A stretch of DNA of 64,000 bases from Mucilaginibacter gracilis (GTDB taxonomy: Bacteria > Bacteroidota > Bacteroidia > Sphingobacteriales > Sphingobacteriaceae). A program made the position numbers and the translations under genes. How positions within the stretch are numbered: position 1 is the first letter of the stretch; every line of letters begins with the position of its first letter. Below, piece by piece: positions 41,997 to 51,000 of the stretch. The notes beneath the pieces were generated by a model, which saw only the letters and a list, made by a program, of their open reading frames with translations, did no database searches and was not told the DNA's origin. The stretch covers positions 930,001 through 994,000 of the forward strand of contig NZ_RBKU01000001.1 of the NCBI RefSeq assembly GCF_003633615.1, written 5' to 3'.

Positions 41997-44897
41997 TTAC
42001 CCCTTGATGAAACGCATCGTGTTTTTTTCGCCGGTCGGGCCGGTCATTTCTAATAGATATATCCCCGCCGAAATATTGGGCAACGGTATGATGTTGCCCC
42101 CTGTTTGCAATGCACCCGTTTGCAGGTTGATACCGGTAACCGTTAATATGCGATAAGCTGTCGTTCCCGGAATACCGGTAACTGATAACTCATTTGTAGC
42201 CGGGTTGGGATATACTTTAATATCAGCCAACGATAAAGTTTCTACACCCGTTGTATGCGCAACTACAATATCACGGCACACCAAATTATTACCGCAGTCG
42301 GTATAGACTGTGACGCAAACATGGTAAGTGCCGGAATGGGCAAAGGTGTGCAATCTCGCCATACCGGTATCCCGATGACCATCGCCATAATCCCATACTA
42401 CGCTATCCAGTCCGGCTGTAGTTCCTGTAAAAGCAAAACCATGCACCGCATTTCCGGTATCGGTGAATGCCGCAGTAACAGTGGTAATACAAGTTATAAT
42501 TACATCATGGCAGATCGTGCTATGCCCACAGGCGGTATAGGCGGTAACGCAAACATGAAACGTACCCGTTGTTGCATAGGTATGGCTTGGGGTTGTACTG
42601 GTAGAGGTTCCACCATCGGCAAAATCCCATCGCACACTATCTAATGCAGCGGTTGTGCCGCTGTAGTTGAAACTGATCGTTGCCCCTGTTCCGCTCGAAG
42701 TAAACGCTGCTACCGGAGCCGTAGTACAAGTAATCACGATAGTATTGCAGTGTGTATTTGTGCCGCAATTGGTATGCACGGTGGCACATGCAGTATACGC
42801 GCCGGGAGCCACATAAGTATGACTTGCCGTAAGGCCTGTTGCCGTACCGCCGTCACCGAATGTCCAGGTAACGCTATCCAGACCAGCCGTTGTTCCGCTA
42901 TATGTAAAGCTGCGCGAAGCACCGATGCCGGTAAAAGTAAAGGCTGATACCGGGGGTGTTGTGCAGGTTACTACCATGACATTGCATGAGGTTGTAGTAC
43001 CGCAGGAATTGGTTGCCGCAAGGCAGATCACATAAGTACCTGCTGCCGAAAAAGTATGTGAAACCGGCGTAGCTGAACTGGCTGGCGTACCGTCGCCGAA
43101 CGTCCATGAAATAGTGCCCGCTGTGCCTAAACCAGTGCCTGTATAAGTAAACGTTTGGGTAAGCCCGGTTCCTGTGGTGGTATAGGCCGCTGTTGGCGCA
43201 CCTGCGCATACAATAGTTATATCGGAGCAATGTGTATCGCTGCCGCAAGCTGTATAAACGGTAACGCAGGCTGTAAATATCCCCGGTGAGCTATAAGTAT
43301 GGGTTGGGCTAAGGGCAGTACTTGTACCGCCATCGCCAAATTCCCACCGCACACTATCTATACTGGCTGTTGTCCCAGTATAAGTAAATACCCGTGTAGC
43401 AGCGCCGACCTGTGTATAATTTGCCACCGGCAACGTAGTGCAGCTACAGTCCACACCATATTTCATGATAAAATAATCCGTGTTACCACCAACAGAAGTA
43501 TAAGGGCTTAAAGAGCCGCCCCAAACATTATTAACTATTGCGCCACCGATATACAGACTACCTTTTTTATCAGCCGTGATCGCGTAAGCATCATCATAAA
43601 AACCTGTTCCGTGTATTTGCTGAATCGTATGCACATAGCCCGCCGTGTCCAGTATCGTGAAGTAACAATTGTGGCCTTCACCGGAATAAGAAGTAATTGT
43701 GTCACCACCGCTCGCAATAGTTCCTGCAATGGTTCCTGCAGAGGCAATTTTGTTATTGGGTAACAACGTTATTGCATTCAGAAAATTAATATCAGAAGTT
43801 CCACTATAGGCTTTTTTCCATCTAAGGTTACCGGCGGTATCGAGTTTCATCATTACAGAAAAAAAATATGGTGAAGTGGACATTGTATTTGATGATGTAT
43901 CATGCTTGTACACCAATTTCCCGTTGCCACCGCATGTAACATATAAGTGGCCGATATCATCCGATACAATACTTGCAAAAGCTGCTGCATCTACGATTAA
44001 TGGATTGGACAATGTATCCGTCCATATTAAGTTACGCGAAACATCGAACGCCGCAATGTATGGATGGTAAGACATTGGAGAGGACGTAAGATAAAAAGGA
44101 GCACTTCTTGTACCATGCACATAAAGCTTGCCGGTAGATTTGTCTATCGCTGCCCCATCCACTTCCAGTGTTGTGTCCTGCAATAATTGAGTGGCACTCA
44201 ATAGCGTTCCTGATGCGTCATATGTAAGATCATAAACGCCATAATGAGAACTAACAGATGACGACAGTGGAATGCCGACACCAACGGAGCCACAAATAAA
44301 ATGCACATTGTCGCTGCCATCCATCACTATAGGGTTACTTTGTCCCGCAAATGCTGAAATCGAAGCGAAGGTACTTGGCCCAACGAAGCGTATCCAATTG
44401 AACGCACCCAGTGTATCAAGTTGAATGACACCTAAAGTAGAATACGGAAAAGTAGCAAATGAAGTATCATAACCAATGTACAGGGTATGAGTTGGACCCG
44501 AGTGAGGAAATGATCCGGCTATATAAACATGCCCCGAATTGTCTGTTGTTATACCATAGTTCTCATTGTTTGTTGATGTTGAGCCAATAAGTTTTGCCCA
44601 ACGCATTTGACCGCTACAATTGTAACTAACTACAAAAATGTTATTTGGAGCGCCATAAGCCCCTGAAGGTCTATGGAAAGTATCGGCTATAATAGCATTA
44701 TTACCTACAATGCCTATACCATATACGTTGCCGTTAGCATCGGTACACATATGATCCATTTCCTCATCGCTGTACGCGCTCGAAAGATCCTGACTGGTAC
44801 CGCCGCCCTTCACCCATTTATAGGTTTGCGCATTCAGGCTTACTTGTAGAAATAGTATTGTAAAACAGAGTGATAGAGATGTTAACAGCCTTTTCAT
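41997..44897 (-). CDS. T9SS-exported surface protein with five PKD repeats
   Basis: The 966-aa protein has a signal peptide (about 1-23) and a beta-propeller-like N-terminal half (about 25-490) with recurring GNVYGIG/GHVYIAG strands (SBBP-type). Five PKD domains follow (about 490-880), each with WxFGDG or a close variant and ending in a Cys-rich strand. The C-terminal type IX sorting tail (about 890-966) includes IKVYPNPATNELSV and ends FIKG. It should be exported by T9SS and anchored or released at the cell surface, perhaps as an adhesin. Confidence 0.9.
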   Translation of the reverse strand: MKRLLTSLSLCFTILFLQVSLNAQTYKWVKGGGTSQDLSSAYSDEEMDHMCTDANGNVYGIGIVGNNAIIADTFHRPSGAYGAPNNIFVVSYNCSGQMRWAKLIGSTSTNNENYGITTDNSGHVYIAGSFPHSGPTHTLYIGYDTSFATFPYSTLGVIQLDTLGAFNWIRFVGPSTFASISAFAGQSNPIVMDGSDNVHFICGSVGVGIPLSSSVSSHYGVYDLTYDASGTLLSATQLLQDTTLEVDGAAIDKSTGKLYVHGTRSAPFYLTSSPMSYHPYIAAFDVSRNLIWTDTLSNPLIVDAAAFASIVSDDIGHLYVTCGGNGKLVYKHDTSSNTMSTSPYFFSVMMKLDTAGNLRWKKAYSGTSDINFLNAITLLPNNKIASAGTIAGTIASGGDTITSYSGEGHNCYFTILDTAGYVHTIQQIHGTGFYDDAYAITADKKGSLYIGGAIVNNVWGGSLSPYTSVGGNTDYFIMKYGVDCSCTTLPVANYTQVGAATRVFTYTGTTASIDSVRWEFGDGGTSTALSPTHTYSSPGIFTACVTVYTACGSDTHCSDITIVCAGAPTAAYTTTGTGLTQTFTYTGTGLGTAGTISWTFGDGTPASSATPVSHTFSAAGTYVICLAATNSCGTTTSCNVMVVTCTTPPVSAFTFTGIGASRSFTYSGTTAGLDSVTWTFGDGGTATGLTASHTYVAPGAYTACATVHTNCGTNTHCNTIVITCTTAPVAAFTSSGTGATISFNYSGTTAALDSVRWDFADGGTSTSTTPSHTYATTGTFHVCVTAYTACGHSTICHDVIITCITTVTAAFTDTGNAVHGFAFTGTTAGLDSVVWDYGDGHRDTGMARLHTFAHSGTYHVCVTVYTDCGNNLVCRDIVVAHTTGVETLSLADIKVYPNPATNELSVTGIPGTTAYRILTVTGINLQTGALQTGGNIIPLPNISAGIYLLEMTGPTGEKNTMRFIKG

Positions 44898-44962
44898 GAA
44901 TTATCTTTTAATAAAGTTAACTAAAGATTAAATGCGTAGCGTTTTTGATCGGGCTATTCCGA

Positions 44963-45021
44963 TAAAAAATACCTCCCGCCTACCCTTAGGTAGATAAACC
45001 TGTCTTTTGGTAGACGGGAGG
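44963..45021 (-). terminator. Terminator of the giant surface-protein gene
   Basis: On the minus strand, arms 45009-45021 and 44972-44984 pair at 12 of 13 positions (CCTCCCG core) and are followed by TATTTTTTATC. Confidence 0.85.
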
Positions 45022-45027
45022 ATATTG

Positions 45028-48000
45028 TTAATGTACTATTACTATTTGCTGCGTATGCAGTGGCCGTCCATCGCCTTCCATGCGGATAATATAGTTACCC
45101 GGTGTCCAGTCGGCTGTGTTGAGTTTCCAGTTACCGTGTATTTCCTGCGGTATGCTGTAGTTCATTTTCCGGCCCATCACATCATAGACCGCTAGCAAAC
45201 GTCTGTTACTGCCTTCGCTGCCGAAGTCGTAAGAAACGTTCACCTCGCCCGATGATGGGTTAGGATATACCATGAGCGCACTGCTGATGAGGCTATGGTT
45301 ATCTAACGGAGCGATATTACTGCCATGAATACCAGTTGTCTTTTCAGCCGTCCAATGGCAGGCAGGCATCGGTATTTTTATATGCTCAAAGCACTTATCC
45401 CCGTTCGGCCTTGTTAGCGTCAGTTCTAAAGTAATGCTATCCGGCAGGGGACTTGTAACCAAAGTGGTGAACGTAAGTGTCGACGAGAAGCCAATACTAC
45501 CCAGTGTGCCGGAGAACGGAGCGATAGGCCCAAAATCCGTTCCGAGCACATAGGTCGTCCCGGCTTCAGGACTGCTAAACGTGATCGCTATCTGGAAACT
45601 GGCCGGGTTGGTGGTATCACAAATGAGCGTACCGGCAAGGTCTTCCAACTGGCAATGATCGCAATGCACCGTAGATACATTCATATGATCAGAGACTTTA
45701 GGGCACAATCCGTTATTGAGCGCCCATTGATAATCTCCCGGCCCGGTAATGGTGTACGGCAACATATCGCCGGTGCCACCTAAAACCACAGCCCCACCGT
45801 TAATCCATCCCCATGAAGTAAACGGAACGCATGGCGGGCCGTATAGGGTAAGCGGTAATTGCTCGCTGCATAGATTATAGCAGCCCGCAGGGAAGTAGCC
45901 AAAGTAGTAATCAGATGCCTTTGGCACTACAACATCGCTATGATTAATGCAGCCATGCAGATCGGTAAACCATACCCGGTAGGGGCCGCCGTAATCCACG
46001 GTGTCTGTTTGTCCGTCTACACCATTGCTCCAATTGTAAGTACCCGATACCGGTTCCAATGCTACCAAGCGTAAAGAATACTGGTTACAATCGAGTACAA
46101 AAGGCCCGCTAATCGTCGGTGGTGCAGGCAGATCATAAATGCGCACAGAATCGATATCAGAAACATTGCTGCAGGTATCGCCGGTTAAAGAATCGGTAAC
46201 CGTGATCACCAGTTTATAGCCATAGTGGCCCACAGGCAATCCCGGATCATTAACCTCTTGCGCCGTACTGATCAAAGCGCCATTCCTGTACCATCTGTAA
46301 CCAACGCCTGTACCGGCATAACCATAAAGCTGTACCGTTTCGCCGATGCAATAATGCTGCACGCCATAAATAATGGCAGGTGGCACATTCAATACTTTTA
46401 CATTTTCAGCAACAATAGGGACAAATCGGCATTCGTGGGCATCAGTCACGGTAACCCAATAGGCCCCTGAAGTAGACACACCAATGGTCGGGATGCTTGT
46501 TAATGCACCGGTTGACCAAACATAACTATAGGGTATTGTTCCAGTTCCAGTTGCACCGAAGTTAACAGCATAGGGAATACCGTCGGGGCAAACCACATCC
46601 CCAACAGCCATGATGCCTCCCATTAGATCATGATAAATATCCACTTGCTGCGTAGTATCATCCGTACATCCTATACTATCTGTTACGGTCAGCTTGACTC
46701 CAAAATGGAAAGGGTTTGAAATTCCCGGCCATGTGTAAGTCCGTTGTGGATTTTGTATTAGCACACCTGAAGTATCCCCGAAGTCCCAACTGTAGGACAC
46801 AATTGCTCCGGTACTCAAAGAAGTAAACTGCACTGGTACTTTCTCACAGACCGGCGAAAGCGTATCCTTAAACGAGGCCACAGGCTGCCCCGGTATCCTT
46901 ACGATGTGCGTCTTAGAACAGCTAAACGAACTGCCACCCGGAACAATGTAATTTACTACTTCCTTGATGGTGTCTGTAGACGGGCCGGGCAGGTTCACAT
47001 TCAAATTAGCGCCTGAGCCGATGAAAGTGCTGCCAATGAACCAGTTAATAGTGCCGAGCGTAACGAACGGCAGGTACGCGGTGTGATCCATGAGCTTCAG
47101 CGTATCAAAGCCGGATACACCGCAACGGATAGTGTACTTGAAATCAGGAACGATCATCACCGTATCGGCAATGGTGCTGTCATGCGTCGAAGAGCAACTT
47201 GTATAGGTTCCGCTGAAATTAAACCAGTAAATTCCCGGCACATCGTACGTTGCCAGCTCCGATAATCCACCGGTGAACGGGAACAACGGCGGCGTGCCCG
47301 CTGTCCATGTACCTGCGCAACCCGCACCGGCAGTCACCGTAATGGTATTGCAGGAGTGGGATGAATGCACCGGCAAAGCGCAGGTAGCCACAAAGCCACC
47401 ACAATCCGTCCCGGTATTCAGAAACAGGTTGTTTGATGTGGCGCTGCAACCGTTCGATGCGGTTACCGTAAACACATAGCCCCCGCTGGTTAAGGCATAC
47501 AGGGTTGCCGGGCTGCCGCTGGTATAGCCGGAGGCACCTGCCGAGAAGCCCCATGAATAAACAAGCCCTGTTACATTACTCGTCACAGTTCCTTCCAGAA
47601 TCAGGGTATCGCCTGAACATATGGTATAAGTACCGGTACTCAGGTAAGCCACTGGCCCCGGTTTGATCGTTTCTGTCAGTTGCGCAGTACCCGCAATCGG
47701 GCAAGGAGATAATGGGTCAGGCAGGATCGTGACTTTCACAATATACCCGATGTTGCCCGTGGTAGTATTTGCAGGGAACAGGTGCGTAATGGTATCGGAA
47801 AGCGTTGTCGCGGAACTGCCATCACCAAAGTCCCACAGGTACGAACTGCCACCCGCGGCCGCTGTAAACAATACAGGCGCACCGGGGCAGGCTATTGTAG
47901 TTGATGAAGCAATCGACGCGCCTAAAGAAGGCTGTACGGTAACGGTGAGCGTATCATTGACCGCTGTATCGCATTTATGCACTGTTACCACGATGTTTGC

Positions 48001-51000
48001 TGTAACCGGAACGGTCGTGTTGTTCCAAAGGATTTTCACGCTGTCCTTATAGTTACCGTTCACCACGCTGCCTGCCGTATTGGGGAAAATGGCCCAATCG
48101 TAACTTTCAGCTCTGGTATAGTTGCTGTTGTAATTCCGGTAGGAATTGGCGCAGGGCACCACATCACCCGTAACATTGGGTGTTATCATTTCCTGGTTAA
48201 TATTGAGAACGTATTGCGACCCTTCGCAATAAGGCGTGGTCATGCTCACATGGCGCACTTTTAATTGCTTAACGCCGGGATCTGTCCAGATGACGGTAAC
48301 GACACTGCTGCCCGATGCCGGGGTGACCACGCCGCCCACAGCTTCCCAGGAGTAAACCGTAGTGCCTACGTCATTCCACGCCTTGTAGGTATAAGTGCGG
48401 TTCAGGCATACGATGTGCTGTCCTGTAATGCTGTCTATAGCCTTTGGCAGCGGCAAAACATTAATGGTCAGTGTATCGGCGCAGAAATCGCCCGATGCAC
48501 AAAGCAGGTAGATACCCGGAGTACCAAAGCTATGGCTAAAGGTTGTGCCACTTGCGGTAGTAAGGAGCGAACCGGTCGACGTTTTCAGCCGCCAGTCTGC
48601 ACTATAGCCACCGGCAACGGAGTAAGTCTCTACCACCGCAGTGTCGGCACATACCAGCGTAAGGCCAGTAATGGCAGAAGCAGGCACAACGTTCACCGTA
48701 TCGAACACATTGCCGCCGCAAAGTTTAATGCGGTTCTGATACCAGCCATGTATGATCTTGGTGCCTGGTGTAGAGAAATGCAGGGCTACCGTATGGTCGT
48801 TATGGCAGCCGGGAATTGCGCCCGGTTCGCCTACCACGCCCCAATTGTAGCTGGTAGCGGGCCACAGCGGCAAGCCGAATTCATAATCCTTGCCTACGCA
48901 AAGCGTATGCGGCCCTTTTAATTGAGCGCTTTGCAGGATCACAGGTACTTTAATGGTAGTGGGTGCCGAACAAAGCAGGCTGCAGCCCGGCGTAACTAAA
49001 CTCACATAACCGAAACCCGCTGAATCGGGGTTATTCCATAAAATGGTTACATCGGCTGTACCTGCACCCGCAGTAATGGTGCCACCGGTAACCGACCACA
49101 GGTAGGTAGCGCAGGAAGCGTTGCTGTGATAATGCGCCGACTCACCCGCGCAGACTATGGCCGGGCATTGTATGTCCGGGCCTTGATTGCTGTCTATATG
49201 CAGCACATAATGAAAGGAATCGGTACAGTTACATTCATTCTTTACGGTCAGCGTCACGGTATAAGTGCCGCCTGCCGTATAGCTATGCTCCGCAGAGCCG
49301 GGCGCTGTTGAGCCGTGACCATCGCCAAAATTCCAGTGATACCCGGTAAGACTTGACGAAGCATCCCCGGTAGAAAGATCAATGAACTCAATATTATCAC
49401 CGTTGCAATAATGATTGGTCGATGTATAAAATTCCGCATGGGGTTTGGCGATCACGCGGATACAGGCATAGGCTGAATCAATGCAATGGCTGAAAGTGTC
49501 GTGCAGGGTAATACTTCCTACGAGCCCCACTGTTTGCCATTTGACCAGCAAAGAATCGCCATAATCGGCCAACACAATTCCTCCGTTTACGTGCCACGTA
49601 TACGATGATCCTACTACACCATTCGCATAATACATGATAACCGAACTGTCGCAAACAAGGATACAGGGGCCGCCTTCTGAAATAATATGCGCCAGCAGGT
49701 TCACGGAATCTACGAGGTTTTGACAGGCCACAACCGAATTGGCCGTAATGTATGGCTCCATATTCACCAATACATTGACTGTCGCAACCGCTGTGCCGCA
49801 AGGGGTCGTTACTTTATAGGAGATCGTTACGGAGCCGCTGGCTATCCCGCTGACAACACCCCCGGTACTGATGGAGGCAATCGCCGGGTTGCTGCTGCTC
49901 CATACCCCGCCCACTGTTGTTTCATGCAGCGTATCGGTAAAGCCGGAACATACGCCAAGTATACCGGTGATCGGTGCCACCACAGGCGGCCCGGAAACCG
50001 TTATTTTTTTTGTTACGATGGTTTTCCCGCAGTCGTTAGAAACGGTGTAGCTAACTGTAATTACCCCTTCTGATATGCCGCTTAAAACAGCCACTCCTGT
50101 ACCTACTGTTATACTGACTGCTGCAATAGTGGGATCACTTGATGACCACTGTCCCCCGCCTGTCGAATCAAATAACACAAAAGAAGAATCCAGGCAAAGC
50201 ACGGAAGGACAGATAATCGGCAATACCACTGGCAGCGGCTTAACGGTAACTACCGTTGTGGCCCGACAGCCTGTAGCTAACGTATAGGTGATTGTCGTCG
50301 TACCACCGATAATTCCTAATACTTTACCGGTATTGCTGCCAACGGTGGCTACCGCAGTTGTTGAACTGCTCCACGTGCCGCCTGATACGCCATCTGTTAA
50401 TACTAAAGTCTGACCCACGCAAACAGAATCCGGTCCCGGAATGGGAAGCGGCAGGGGATTTACGTTTACTGTTCCGGTGATATAACAGCCGGTTGGCAAA
50501 GTATAACGTACAATCATTGTACCTGATGCTAACCCGGTAACAAATCCCGTAGCGGAATTGATGGTACCTGCCGGGCCTGTACTGCTCCATGTCCCGCCTG
50601 CCGTTGCGTCGTGCATGGTGAGGGAATCACCAGCGCAAAGGGAAACCGGTGCAGGGGTGACCGGAGCCGGAACAGGGCTAACAGTGATCAATTTTGTTGT
50701 AACACATGACCCTGTTGTCACATAACTGATCAGGGCTGTGCCGCCGCTAATACCAGTAACTACGCCTGAGCTACTGCCAACAGTAGCATTTCCGCTGACG
50801 GTTGCCCAGGTTCCCCCTGATGAGGTATCACTTAAAGTAATCGTAGCGCCCTGACATACGGTTGAAGGGCCGGTTATCGGTGCCGGTGTAAGGTTCACCG
50901 TAATCGCGTAAGTAGCCTTACAGCCTGTAGACAACGTATAAGTTATTGTCACCGGCCCGGCACCAATGCCATTGACAATGCCGGAAAGTGAGCCGACCGA

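Noticed and set aside
48265-48921. 218-codon + frame antisense to the giant protein
   Set aside because: It is a shadow of the repetitive, GC-rich coding strand; the minus-strand frame is continuous for 8.4 kb with clear domains.
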